Below the pieces are notes generated by a model. The model was not told the DNA's origin. It made no database searches and worked only from the letters and a program-made list of their open reading frames with translations. Below are positions 45,880 to 59,000 of a DNA stretch of 64,000 nt, in pieces. The stretch is from Takifugu bimaculatus (lineage: Eukaryota > Chordata > Actinopteri > Tetraodontiformes > Tetraodontidae): NCBI GenBank assembly GCA_004026145.2, contig CP034991.1, positions 11,388,110 through 11,452,109 of the forward strand. The letters are read 5' to 3'. The translations under genes and the position numbers were made by a program. Position 1 is the stretch's first letter, and every line of letters starts with the position of its first letter.

Positions 45880-46275
45880 GCGGCTACTCTGCCCGGCCAA
45901 CATTACCGCTAGCCCATGGCGCTAGCGAAGCTATCTGCAACTGTTTTGTTGTTGCGAGATGGAGGGCGGAACCCAAAACGGAGGCCTCTGTCAAAACACA
46001 CCGAGGACCGACTACAACCGGTGGACTCACCACAGAAAGGAGCGATAGGAAGCAGGACGCCAGAAGTTCACCCGAAGCCGGTGCGATTACTGAGCAACAA
46101 GACCTCCACAAACAGATACACATTCGTCATATTCCGAGTTGCGGCCAGCTCCACTACGTCCCCGCTCAGCACAGAGCCATCGACGCCATCGTCGCGAACT
46201 CTCCAGCCCAAGAGCCGACGTTCCACCGTGACGTCATGACGTCACCGTGACGCGAGCGCAGGGGGCGGGGCCAGC
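45880..46275 (-). promoter_or_regulatory. mtmr3: mtmr3 CpG-type promoter and probable non-coding first exon
   Basis: The DNA becomes CpG-rich here. On the minus strand a good donor (CTGTG|gtgagt) lies at 46030/46031, so a 5' UTR exon probably spans roughly 46031-46250. Its ATGs lead only to short frames with early stops. Upstream are a GC box (GGGGGCGGGG, 46261-46270) and two tandem perfect CRE octamers TGACGTCA at 46229-46244, followed by another GTGACG. This fits a TATA-less housekeeping promoter with CREB/ATF input. The exact start site is inferred. Confidence 0.55.
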
Positions 46276-49200
46276 ACGCCATGCGGTATGACACGTTCAT
46301 GTAAACACAGGACTGCCCCGATAAAGGAGTTTAATGAATATTCATGATAGAAAATCGAGCAAAGGTAACGGGGTTCGAGTTTCGCAAGAACTGTGAGAAC
46401 ACGTGATTCTTTTCATGAGGGAATTGAATTGACATTTTTTTAATATGGTTTATATTGTGCTTAAATCCACGCAGCGTGTCCGTGTGTGAGATTCCCCACT
46501 ACAAAACAAATAAAAACACAACACAGCAGAATCTTAAACAATTATGTATTGAATGATGGCTTACATATGCAAATTCAATTCCATGTCGCTTAGTATACCA
46601 TTAACCATTCTTTAGCCTGACTTTTGAGGCATGAGACAGTAATTTCAGCCAACTGGACACTTGTCTTTAGCGACTCACAGCTGACTTTGAAAAGAAAAGA
46701 AAAAACATACTGTAACAAACCCTCAAAGTCAGTCATCCAAGTTGTTTCTGCATCAACAACTTCTGAGCATGATCATGTTTATCTTACTGACCAATTACCT
46801 CATTATTTAGTGACAAATGTCAATTAAAAACTTAATCTAATGTTCAGGCTTCTTGTTAAAAAAAAAGCTTTGCTTTTCTCTGAACTGGGCCACAAACCTT
46901 TACAGCATTTAAGTCAAACTTAACCGCAAGGCATTAGTCCTGTGAGGATAATGCACAAGGCATACGATATAGCACAAAATAATCTGGACTTGGAAGTCAT
47001 GTTTCCTGGGCTTTGATTTATCAGGATTCGTGATGAATTTGGTGAGAGCCAAATTTACCAACTGCACCATGCATGGACTTGATGTAAAAGGTCTTTTAAG
47101 TGCTGAATCCATGTTCCTGTGCAAAAACATCAACACAAAAACACAGTCTATCCCTCGTTGTGTGACTAGAAAGGATCTGCATGCAAAATAATGAGATGGG
47201 CTTTACATGAAGAGATAATAGTCCGGATAAATATCTTTCTTTCTCAGTCCACAAAAAGACAAAATTTCCACATAAGAAATGCCATTTGTAATCATACAGT
47301 ATATTATGCACAAATATGGAGGGAAACCAGAGAAAACTCCTCGTCTGGCTCAAAAAAACAAAAAAAAAACAAAAAGAGAACAAAAAGAGAGAGCAAAGTC
47401 TAGTGATCTCAAAGATGCAACAAATCAGCTTCCTCTTGGTTGTAATGAATTACAAAACAGCAACAACTCTCCAGCAAAAAAGTTGCATATACACCCGCAA
47501 CTTTCACAGATTCATTTAATCATTAATGGAATAAGTCTCTACAACCACACAATAGCAATAGTGACCACCGACAATGAGAGCAACTGTTTGAGTAAAGCTT
47601 TAAAAAGCAAGACTACCCTGAGAAAAGGTCTAGAACGTGGGCGAGCTTGCCAGACAACTGGCCCAAATGGGTTTGGTTTGTTAAATCTGTACACTCTATT
47701 TCAATATAATCAGCACATTTTTGTTCCAATGTTAAGATATCATCTTTTTTTTTCTTTCGATATTGTGTAATATATCTCTCTACATACAATCCAAGTTCTC
47801 TGATCTATGTAGACATGTGCAAGTGTTTCCTCTAATAACTTCAAAGATACAGTAAAGGCAAGAGACTTGTGGACATTAAGATAGGATAATGTTGATATTT
47901 TGAAATTTTCTAATCAAGTCCTCACAATTATCAAAATCTAAGTGCTGTAAGTAGTTCATACGCGAGGTATTGAATATCTAGTTAACTGTTTCCGAGTATA
48001 AAATAGTGTCAAAATACATAAAGAACATCTTGCAAGCATGACAAAGAAACTTCTGCAGACACAATATACAAGTGGTGGAGGATTATATGACGTAATTCAA
48101 CGTAATTACAGATTGGATGTTTCCATAGTGATGGGTAGTCAGAATGCATCATCAATTCCTGCTGCAAGCTTCCCGAATCAGACTGTTTGAACAGCCGACC
48201 CTTAATCGGGCTAAATAAGATTTTTTTGATAGCTTCGCTCCCCTTCGGTGAATCAACGATGGTCGGGACGATGACGGCGAATGAAAGAAATGGTCACACA
48301 GTAGCGCGAGGTGCATCAACATAATCTGAGGTAAACCAGGTGTCCGCCTGTTTCAGTCTGACAACCTTGAGGGGGTCAGAGAGGTACAGTGAGTCTGAAA
48401 GAAACCGTGTAAACCGTGCTCACGTGTGGCGAGTGTTGCACATACCACCAGGAGCACAAGGGCCCTAAAGTGTAAACCTCAAGGATTATTGTGAAGAACA
48501 AACATAAAAACAGATCACTAAAATACTCTACTCCTTTGATTTCATTTTTTTTCCTTTTTTTTGCAGGGGTTTTAGCCTATTTTCTCTTGTTTTCGCTCAA
48601 GTATACTCACAGGTGACTAACTACAGAGGGTAAGAGGGTCAGGTTGAGTACCATGCTACATCGGGTTTAGAGAAGGCTATTGCAGACAATTCTACAACAT
48701 GTACAACCACATTTTTATACGTGTGAGTTACAAAGATTTGAAAACATGTCACCAAGAAACTAATTACATACAAGATGTTGAATATTTAGAGTCTTAAAGG
48801 ACTATCCCTCAGTCAGTAATAGGATTTCATGTTACTTGACTTAAACTGTCCAGTCTTACAGACAAATTTTGAAAAACTGCTATTCAAAAAGTAACAAATT
48901 TGGTCAATGTCCCAAATAGTTATAGTGCTTTTAATGGCTTAAGACAGGGGTCTTCTTTTAATCTCACCCAGTGGCAATCCACAGAACTTCAGTGTACATT
49001 TAATGACACCATAGCTGCAAAAGTCTTCATGTCAAGTCCAATAGGTAAATAACAGCTAGTGCCGTCATATATATTTAAAAGTAGTATGCATCATCAAAAA
49101 AAAGCAAATACACAATTATAAATTTTTTCTCAATTGTTACGTTCCTGTAGGGCATCGAGCCATGTGTTTCCTTTGATGTGTGAGTCTGAGAGGGCAGGCC

Positions 49201-49297
49201 GTTGGTAGCGAGGCTTGGGTCAGAGTCTTCAGTTAGAGCTGGAGACTCTCCTGTGTGGTGGAAGGATTTTTCTGATTACGTACAAGTAAAAGAGTAC
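46276..49297 (-). other. cux2: cux2 3' UTR and spacer to mtmr3
   Basis: About 3 kb of AT-rich, low-repeat, non-coding DNA follows the cux2 stop on the minus strand. Part is presumably a long cux2 3' UTR. I found only weak minus-strand ATTAAA signals (for example at about 48926, 48957, 49011 and 47515) and no clear AATAAA, so the end of the transcript is not resolved. No gene is evident on either strand. Confidence 0.5.
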
Positions 49298-50069
49298 TTA
49301 AAACTCCCACTCCAGAGTTTCTTCTCGATTTGCCGCTCTCTCTAGCCTGTGGATGATGTTATTGAGGTTGGCCATTTTTTCGTTACGTCTCTGAGTGCTT
49401 CTGTTGACTTTGGGACTTTGGAAGGAAGGCAGCGGGTTAGGGTCCAGACTGCTCGTGGAGGGCGGGTTTGGCAGAGATGGCGATATGGGAGCGGAGGAGG
49501 AGGGGACCGGGGACACTGACATCATGAGCCCAGGGGAGGATGCTGCAGATGGGGAGTTGAGAGAGACCTCCAGGCTGCTGCGGCAGGGCTCCGACGAGGC
49601 CTTGAAGCTGACTGGGTCCACGGGGGACTTTCCGGATTCGTCGGCGTCGTGCCTGGACTGGCTGGCTCTCTGGGGACCATCTATGGAAACTGCAACCTGA
49701 GCTGGGCTGCTCATCCCCTCGTCGTGCCGCAGGCTGTGTCCGGCTGAGTGAAGCTCATGACATCCGCTGATGGAGTCCTCGCGTTCGCTTTTCAACGGGG
49801 GGAACTGGACTGCTGTGGAAAAACACTGAGATCTGGGCTGTTTCGCAGAGGCCTCCTCGCCCTCGTTCTCCCTGTCTAGTGCTTCTTGTTTGACCTGCGT
49901 CAAAGCTGTGTTGGCGTTAAACACAAAGTGTCCTGAGGAATGCTGCTGCCTCCTTTCCTCTCCATCAGAGTGGGGGCTCCGAGTCGCCGAAGGGGAGTAG
50001 CTACGGTGCTCAGCATCCGTGTCGTTGTCAGGCAGACCCTCCATCAGCACTTCCCTTCGCATCCTGGAC
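49298..50069 (-). CDS. cux2: cux2 last coding exon
   Basis: 257 codons with the stop. They comprise SRMRREVLMEGLPDNDTDAE (end of the homeodomain), a Ser/Pro/Glu-rich region with TQVKQEALDRENE (sumoylation-like VKQE), the highly conserved SLEVSLNSPSAASSPGLMMS block, which acts as a C-terminal repression region in the family, and MANLNNIIHRLERAANREET with LEWEF at the end. The TAA is at 49298-49300. Confidence 0.94.
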
Positions 50070-53000
50070 CTGCACACCAAACATGTTTTTAGAGGACAAC
50101 CACTGAATTCATACTCAAGCCATCAGTCACTGCTTTATTAAACCCTCCATTTATTTACAATAGCTTTCATTCAAAAGGGGACTAGACAGGGAATTCCAAA
50201 GATCACTGCACTGGCCTGTAGTTGTGGAACCAGTTGATCACGGTGTTTGTTTTGAGTTTGAGTTGGGAGGCCAGAATCTCAATGGTGTTCTGAGAGGGGT
50301 AGGGTTCCAGGAGGTAGGCCTTCCTCAGGGCTTCTTTCTCCTCAGCTCCCAGCACCACCCGTGGTTTCTTCACCTGGCTGTAGGGACACAGGTCAAGTGA
50401 AGCCAGCGACGGGCTCACGCACTCAGAGCGAGTGCTGGGGGAGTCGCTGTCAGAGCTGGTGCTCAGTAGCCCATATCGCCTCTTCAGATAGGCTGAAGGG
50501 AAATCAGAGACGTCCAGTTCAGATGGATACAAAAAAACAAATTAAACACACCGACAGAGTAAGATGCTGAACCTTTCTTCTCCATCTTCTTCATGGCTCT
50601 CAGCTTCTCCACATTGTGAGGATCATTGAGCCACAGCTGCATGCGGACAAACGGCTCCCTGCCTTTCAGGCTGAGCTTGTGCCATGGTTTGGGCCTCGAG
50701 AGCAGGTCAGACACTGAGCCTTGTGTCAGGCCCAGAATAGTTTCCCCAAACAGGCGCTGACCTGTGTACATAACAGAAAAGTTAAAGGGTGCCTGGATTC
50801 ATCTGCTTTAATCAACATGTTGTGTTCTAACTTACCAAGGTTATTGTCTGTTAGCACCTCCTTGACCTTCTTTGTGATGGTAAAAGTGTCCAGCTCTGGA
50901 GAAATGGCCACCAGATCCTGGATGCCGAGTGGGTTTGTTTGTTGATGCAGGGCCAAGAGGTTAGGAGTGGATTTCCCTCCCTCTGGGTGTGGGGGGAGAC
51001 CCAGGCCAAGGCTGTCAGGCTGCTGGTTCTCCTTGCTGCTCTCTAGAGAGAGGCTGACAGGCTCAGCAATAGGGCTCGGGTGGCTCTCTGCTGGGCTGGG
51101 CGGCGGTGAAGGCGAAGACTGGGCAGTCACTGGGCTTTTTTCTGCGTGTGTGGGAGGAATTAAAAATTTAGCTCAACTATTGCTCACTAAAGAGCACAAG
51201 CACGGGATCCGTTGTGCACATAGATGGAGATGCGACTCACCCTGAGCATGGCCCTGATTTGGGTGCTGGCCGAGGCTCTGTCCGAGCTGGTCCAGTAACC
51301 ACAGCTGCATACGGATGAAGGGCTCCCTGCCTTTCTGGGTGAGCTTGCTCCAGGGTTTGGGGCGAGATAGCATGTCGCTCACGCTGCCCTGAGAAAGCCC
51401 CAGCACCTGTGGAGAACAGGGTGGGTTAATGTGACTGGATCTTATTGATGTTAATCTGGTCATTGACCTTTTGAAAATTACTCTTTGAAAAGTACAAGAC
51501 CTCGAACAAACAAAAAAACCCAGTTGAATAAATAAAACCGTCCTTCGGAATCACACTTACAACAAATCGCCACTAGAGGGAGGCAAAACACCATTAATGT
51601 TAAAGTTGAGTCCGTCACGTAAATGAATTTGCTGCTGCGGCAAGAAGATTAACACATCTACAAAGAAACAAAGTAGGTTTTTAACAACCAGAGTTTGTTT
51701 TATATTATGAATTAATTACATATGTGGCCATATGGAATGGACACTTATTAGATCAGCTAAACTAGTTTTAAAGTTTTAATTTCTTAGTGTTCTTTAAAGG
51801 TGTGCAAGTAGTCCAAGTCTAAAGAAAAATCATCCTAAGACAAACCTAACGTGTGCACAGTTAAACCAAAATCTGATGCCATAGAGGTCCAACTGTGGCA
51901 GAAGTATAGAAAGAAGTGAATAAAGGCACATTTTCTGGGCTTAAGCTTATATATTTATAATACATCTACTATATAACACACTAAGGTCAATTTTAGAAAA
52001 CAATTCTTCTTTCTTCTCTTTCAATACAGCTGAATAACATAAAAAGTAGGGCCTTAAAGTGACTTAACTTCACATTTTTGATTTGAATTATGATTAAAAT
52101 GTTTTTAAAGGGGGGGCAGCTGTATTTTCTTCCTAATAACTTATTCATAAGAAAGAAAGTGAATCTGACCTTTTCTCCAAAGATCCTCTGACAGATGCCG
52201 TTCTTCGCCAGCTTCTCCTTCACCTGCCTGGTCAGCTCGATGGTGTCCACCTCGCGGTACATGTACATCTCGTACTGCTCAGGAGTCAGTGGGGGTACGG
52301 TGGGTTTAAGGGCCCGGGGGATATACGCAGGATAAAAGGGCAGCCGTCCTGGACCAGGGCCTGGAGACTCTCCACTGACCGATGTGTCAGACTCCATTTT
52401 CACCTCCACCGGCCGGCTGAGTCCCAGCTCGTCCTCAGCAGCAGATGCCTCCTCGCTGTTGGGGGGACACTCACCATTCTCCACGCGGGGCCAGGGCCGG
52501 GGCAAGACTGAGGGCCCGGAGGAGGAGGAAGACAAGGAGGGAGAGACTGAGCTGAAGGGCCGGGAGCTCATTCCGCCTCCGAGGAGCATCGAGCCACGTT
52601 CATGAGACCAGTGCTGGTCAAAGTAGGTGCCCGCCTCCCCAATTTCTGACTTCACTTTACGGATAATGTTCTGGACGAATGCAGCAGGGGAAAGAACGCT
52701 AAGGGGCGTCTGTGGGCTGCTGATGGTGTTGGCCATGCACACTGTAACACAGCCTCCTTCCTCCTGCTTGATGGAGATGGGTAAAGGGGGGCCTCTAGAG
52801 CGCTCCGGGGGCCCCAAACGCTCTACCTGAACTCCTGAGCTGGTAGTGGGAGCCCTCCCGCAGGCCTCCAACTCCATCAGGGCTTGCTGCTGGGCCTCCA
52901 TCTCCCTTCTGGCCTGTTCTAGGATGCTTTTAATGGTTTCATCAGAACTGCTGCCTGGACCGTTACTACTTCGGCCTGATAAGCTGCTCAGAGAAGACTT

Positions 53001-56000
53001 TCCATCTAATACAAGGGAAAAAACAAAGAGTCATTCTCCACACCATAAACTAGGCTAAAAAACTAGGGATTTAAACCCAAAATAAAAACGATAAACATCA
53101 GTAAACATTTCAGCTTTTACTAATCATGCTCACCTGCCCTCTGGGACTGGATCTCCTTCTTGGCCTGCTCCAGGATATTCCTAATGGCGTCGTCTGACCC
53201 AGTTTCAGGAGTTCGGATGCGTGGAGTGATGCTCCCTGCCACCGAGGGTAACAGAAAGAGAGAGAGAAAAGAGGGGAAGAGGGGGGTGAGTGGGATGGTT
53301 GATCAGAGAGCAGTTCCAAGGCTTTGCTTTTGACTGGTAGATCAATGGCTGCCTTTGAGCGTGTGCTGTCTGAGGTTGCAGTATACGGGAAGCTCAACTT
53401 TCAAAAGCTGTGAATCTGGGGAGAAAACAAAGTTTAAAAGTAACACTACAAACATGGCAGAGGAAGTAGTGAGTAAGTCAAGGATGAGGTCTAAGTAGAT
53501 TAGAAGGTTTAAATGTACACTTGTCCAGCCACCAGAACAAGAAGAAGATTATATCTGCTCTGAAAATACATCAACAGCTCCAGTAACTCAGAAATCCCCT
53601 AAGCTCACCTGTGACTATGTATTTCTATAACATGTTATGCAGTCTTGGTTACCTGTGTTTATGTCTGTGTTTTATCACAAACCCAAGCGAACATTATTTC
53701 CCTGTTAGTTTGTGCTTAATTTTTTGAATCATGTATTTTATTCATTAATGCAATGGTGGAATGAGTCTTTTTCTGCTCACCTCTCTGGCGGACCTGGATG
53801 GTTCTGAGAGCCAGGATGTTCTGCTCATCAGAGAGGAACTGCTTCATCTTAATGAAAGGCTCTTTGCCTTTCACAGTCAGCTTCCTCCAGGGTTTGGGCC
53901 GTGCCAGAATTTCACTAACCGAGCCTTGAGAGAGCCCCAGCACATAATGGCCAAACACACGCTGGCCGATGTTATGCTTCAACAGCTGCTCCTTCACCTG
54001 GAAGGCTATCTCCGCCGTGTCCACCTGGTCCTCGTCCCCCGCCGTGGAGCTGCCGCTTTCCGACTGGTCGCTGGGCAAGCCAGCGTCCATGCTGCCCACC
54101 CCTGCCGACACGTGTGCGCCCGACATCAGGGCGACTTTGGATGTGTAGAGGGCGGTGGGAAAGGCCACGAGGCCCTCCTTTTTAAAGTGAGTAGAGAGGA
54201 GATGCTTGTGAAGAATGTGGTCTCCAGACAGTCTGTCCACAGAGCACGGGGACACAGAGAAGGGACGCGGTAGATCCTGACTGGAGGACGAGCCGTCCAA
54301 GGTGGGGGGGCCTGGGCTGGCAGAGGTACGGCCGTCCATGTGAGAGGAGGATGAGTGGGAGGCAGGCGGCCTGCCCATCTCTCTACCTGAATCCTCAGTC
54401 TGGTCATCATCTGCTGACACAGTTCACAGTTCAATAATCACAATTCGTGTCTGCATCCATCTATTCCATGCTTGAAAAATCTCGATCAATAACCAAGTTG
54501 AACGGGTTTCCTCTCGAGTCCAACAATAGACTCTAAAATCTTTCACCCGGTGTCTTTGCAGTTCCAAGGACACAATCTAACATTCTGACCTTCTAAGGCG
54601 AGTTATGATGTGAATTCATGTCACTGAGGAGGAACCGGCACTTCTATGCTGTAGTGGCGATACATAAATCAGCTGTGTCAAAGCGATTTAGTGTGACCTC
54701 AGAATAGAGGCGGAGGATTAAAGTCAGAGTCAGCTAAACCGCAGACATCTGGGTGTTCGTGCACTGCAGGGTGACCTGCAGCGCAGCTAAATCCTGTCTG
54801 GCTACAGTGAAGCCTGAAAGATTTATCAGCTATTGTCATAGTTTCTTTCATTTGAATAACAAATCACTCCAAGTTTTAAAAGAAAGGACATCACAGGCTG
54901 TGAAAACCAGAATTTTAATTTACTGAACGAGACCAATGAGGCTGAGAAAAGAATGAAAATGAAGCTTGAAAGACATTTAGTTTACCAGTGCTCTGCAAAA
55001 TGCGTGCCTTGTCCATCAGGTATTTGTGAGATGTGAAAAATGTGTCTTTATCCAGCAGAAGAGCCTCCGCAGCCTTGGCAGGATCCTGTGCACATAAACA
55101 CACAAACGTTGTTAATTTTTAATCAATCAATCACAGCGGGTCTGGATGTCTTTATAATAGGTAACAATCAGTGAAGCATTCAATGGCCCTGCTAGAGTTT
55201 TTCTTCTCTGACACAAAAGGAACTTCGAAAAACAAACGGGGGGCGGAGCAGAAATACCTGGGATGAGGTGCCGTTTGCTGAAGAAAGCCTCAGGGCCTTT
55301 AGGATGCTAAACACACAAACACCCACAGAAGTCAATTTTTTAAATTCACATTATTGTGAAGAGCTACTCATTCTGTTTTGCAGAAAAATCATCACCTGAG
55401 TTCAGTTTTAATCTCTTCATAATCCACCTGGGACTGCAGTTTAGCTTCTAATCTCTGAAAAGGAAGGTTTGAATTAGCATTTTTCTGACAAGAGTTTGTA
55501 GCTTCTTCGGAGGCGTCGTTCACCTCAATCGCTTCTGTCTTATAGGCCAGTTGGCGTTCCAGGTCTGAGATCTGATTGGCCGAGGCCTCTTGAATTTCCT
55601 GTAGCGTGAACTGCAGCCGCTGAATGTTCTCCAGGAGACGGAGGATTTCCCGATCTTTAGCCAGCAGGGCAGCCTCGAGGGAGGAGACCGACAACTCGGC
55701 TTTCTCGCTCTTCTCCTTAGAAACAGTCAGATTGTGAGGACAGGAGTGAAGAAAGATGGCATTTGATGGAAATGACATGACAGATATTCACAATGTGGGC
55801 AGAATTGTGGCAGCAGGTGCACTGAAAACGCCACCAGTTAATACCAAAAGTTTACAGTTGAGTTATGTCTGAGGGAGGAAGCAACGATTTATTCTTACTC
55901 TGCTAGCGCCCTCTGCTGGAAGGCAGTTGTCTGTGACGCTGTGGCCGCTGCTGAGCTGCTCCTTTAACCTCTCCACTTCCCTCTGGGCCACTTCAGCTCT

Positions 56001-59000
56001 CTGTGTGCACACATGAAACCACAGACTTACAGGTTTGTTACACCAGCCACATCAATGGATTAATGAGATGATCAGGCTGAAAGCGAATACAAGTAGACTT
56101 TGAAACGTTAGAGCTAGGTGAAACCCCTCTTCAACTCCCCCCCCCCTTCCCCAACCGAGCAGACAAGCGCAGCCAAAGTTTAATCTGGCGGGGGCAGGGA
56201 GCCGGTCTGGTTTAATCCCCCAACTATTTACCTAGTCATTCACACTCAGTCCTGCTAATTAATGATTAATTTTGAGAGCATTTAACCAGAAGGAAAGAAA
56301 GGGAAAAGCGAGCTAAAAGCAGGATGGGGGCAGCTTCACTAGAAAGGGAAGCAATCAAGACAGCCAGATAACTCAGAGCCCCGCATGGCTCCGCTCTGCA
56401 GTCTCGTGCTCACTGCTGAGCGGAGCCATGCTGTCCACCGATGGGGGCTCAGGTTTAAGCTCGCTAATCATGCACTCAGGGGATGGGAGGAGGTAGGAAG
56501 TGGGAGGCGAGTACAGGATGGAGGGAGCCTAATTAAAGCCAAGGCTTGATTACACGAATGATTACCTTAACGAAGGAACGTCCCAATCAGATAAGTGCAG
56601 AGGAAGACTGTACTCACCTGTTTTGCCTTCTCAAGATTCACCTGTGATGGCGTCGACCTCTTCTGCCCTGAAACACACGCAGAAATTAAAGTCAGTTAAT
56701 TAAAATTACAACCAAGAAAATACACACAATTTCTATTACTCTTAATACATTTAAGAACCTTTAATTTATGAAAAAGTTGCGACCAATGACCTTTCAATAA
56801 TTGACTGAAGACAAAAAGTGGCAGGTTTGCAGCTCTTGTCCCTTTTAACTCCTAAATCAATGAAGGCGCTCGCAGCTCTATAAAGGCTTAAGTGTCCAAA
56901 ACACAAAGAACGCACACAAAGGATAGTGAAATATGGGCACCTCTACGTTTAAAGCCCAGTTAATCCCTCACTGAGTTGGTTAAATGGTCATGTTTACATT
57001 TGAGCTATACCTGGTGTTCTTAATCTAGGTTTGCTCAGATGTCAGAAAGCTGTCAAGCGTAGCATCCCTGCTAAGGAACAATCAACGTGGACTTGAATGG
57101 TTCTGTTAGTCTTGAGAATCAGTTGTTGCTGCTACAGTCATGGACTGTTCCACACAAAAGGTGAGAGCACGTTGGGGTTCTTTGCTCTTGTGCTCAAGAA
57201 ACATATCGCATATTTTACCTTCGTCAGAATTAAGGGAATTAAATTAGGGAATTTAGACTCTTGGTCATTTGCCAGGTCGCTCCTATCTGTGACCAAGTCT
57301 ACGAGTGAATCCTCAAACTCCAACTTACCTTCATACATCTAAGATTCAGTTTAAACAGAAGCTCAGTGGGATTATTCATGAGGTTTGTTTGAAGCTCAAC
57401 AGTTCATTTTGCACACGTGGGACCTGATTTTCAGAAGGTAGAGGGGGAATGAATTAACGAGGAGGCCGTGTTTGATTTAAATGAGCATATATATGACCAA
57501 AGTTTCAGGTCACACTGGTCTAAGTTACCAAAGAAGAACTTATAACAATCCAAATGAAACCAACTACGACCTGCTGAACATTCATTCTTGGCTGTTTGAG
57601 CTTCAGTGTTTGTGTGTTAAGATACAGAAAAGAAATCCAACTATAAGCTATTAATGGCGGTTCCTGTCATCAGGTTCAACGCTGGTTTCTGAGCATCCAA
57701 GTCATCTCCCATCGATCAGTGAGGTCAGGACAGACGGAGCAGACACCTGTTACTCTGCTGTCTGCTCCACGTTAATGAACTTGTGCAGAACGGAAAATGT
57801 TTTGTATCGATTACCTGCTCGGCCACTCAGGTCCGAGCAGAAAAATCGTCTTTCTTATCAGAACTGGGGAAAGTGTTGGTGAGCGAGACAGAGGGCCAGG
57901 GTCGGGGAGGGATACAGGCGGCCCCAGCTCTGAGGTCAGCGCAGGAAGTGTGAGCCTGAGTGCTCCAACACACCAACACACCAACACACACACACGCACA
58001 CACACACACTGTCTGCAGCAGCGAAATGTCTCAGATCCAGCAAAATGGATGGCAGTGGGTCTAGAAACATCAGCTCAATTGTGCAATGGATTAAGCCTGG
58101 GAGAAAATCCATTAGCGGCGGCTGACTGTGCTCTGGAGCACAACCCAAACAAAGGAGTGTTTACTTTGAATGTCTATCGACATCCATCATACGAGCTCAG
58201 ATTCATTTCAAGCGCGGAGTGGATACATTGCGCTCAAAGACCAGGACAAGGTAGAGTGTTTTCTGAAGCAATCTTTAAATGGAACAATTCTTCTTGAGGG
58301 CTGTCAAGGCCCAGCTGCTAGTGAAGGCAAACACAGCCCTCTTTCATCGACCTGCATTAGTGGCTGAGTCACTCTCACTCTCCAGTGGCACAATGGCATT
58401 CCTCCACCCTGCACCTGACATGAGTTCATGTAGGCAAAAGAATAGAGAGCGAGCCGGGGTGAAGCAGGGACCCCGACACCACCGGGGGCGCTGCACGCGT
58501 TTGGGTTTTTTTGTTTTGATGCGCTCATTATTATTGAGCTCCTTAATTCACCTCTACACACCACCTGGAAATCTTGCGACCTTATAAATATCCCACTTCT
58601 TTAAAAGATAGTTTTGTTTCCCACTTTTCAGTTTTTAAACTGGCCACATTCATATTTAAATGTTTGCACAACTTTCTTCAAATCCATAAGACTTGTTCAA
58701 ACTGCAAACGGGCGAGCTCGGTGGACTCACCTGGTGGTCATGTCCCGGTTATATTTGCACCGCAGGTCCAGCAGCTCCGTCTGTGCGCTCTTCAATGCTG
58801 ACGGAGATAAAAGAAAAAGCTCCACGCGTCAGTGTTCACGTTGATTAATTCCATTCACTGGGCACATATTCAGCTGCTATATGTGTTTACAGTTCCCCCT
58901 TATAAATGTGTTTCTTCTACCTTTAATCAACAAAGCAGCAGCATAATGCCCAAGTTTCAGCAGGGGCACCGCGCAGCTATTCCACTGGCACTTTAATAAA

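Larger units (their letters stand above)
43006..46030 (-). other. mtmr3: mtmr3 first intron(s)
   Basis: This interval should contain the small exon carrying the initiator ATG, which I could not place. It has an AT microsatellite at 44455-44478 and a CA microsatellite at 45122-45159. Around 45195-45300 is GC-richer sequence that may be part of an old repeat. Confidence 0.5.

Noticed and set aside
52010..52169. Lysine/phenylalanine-rich extension after cux2 GEK
   Set aside because: It is intron read-through beyond the gtcaga donor; the next exon (51406) continues CUT2 in frame.
53761..54273. 170-codon plus-strand frame opposite cux2 CUT1
   Set aside because: Antisense shadow of the conserved CUT1 exon.
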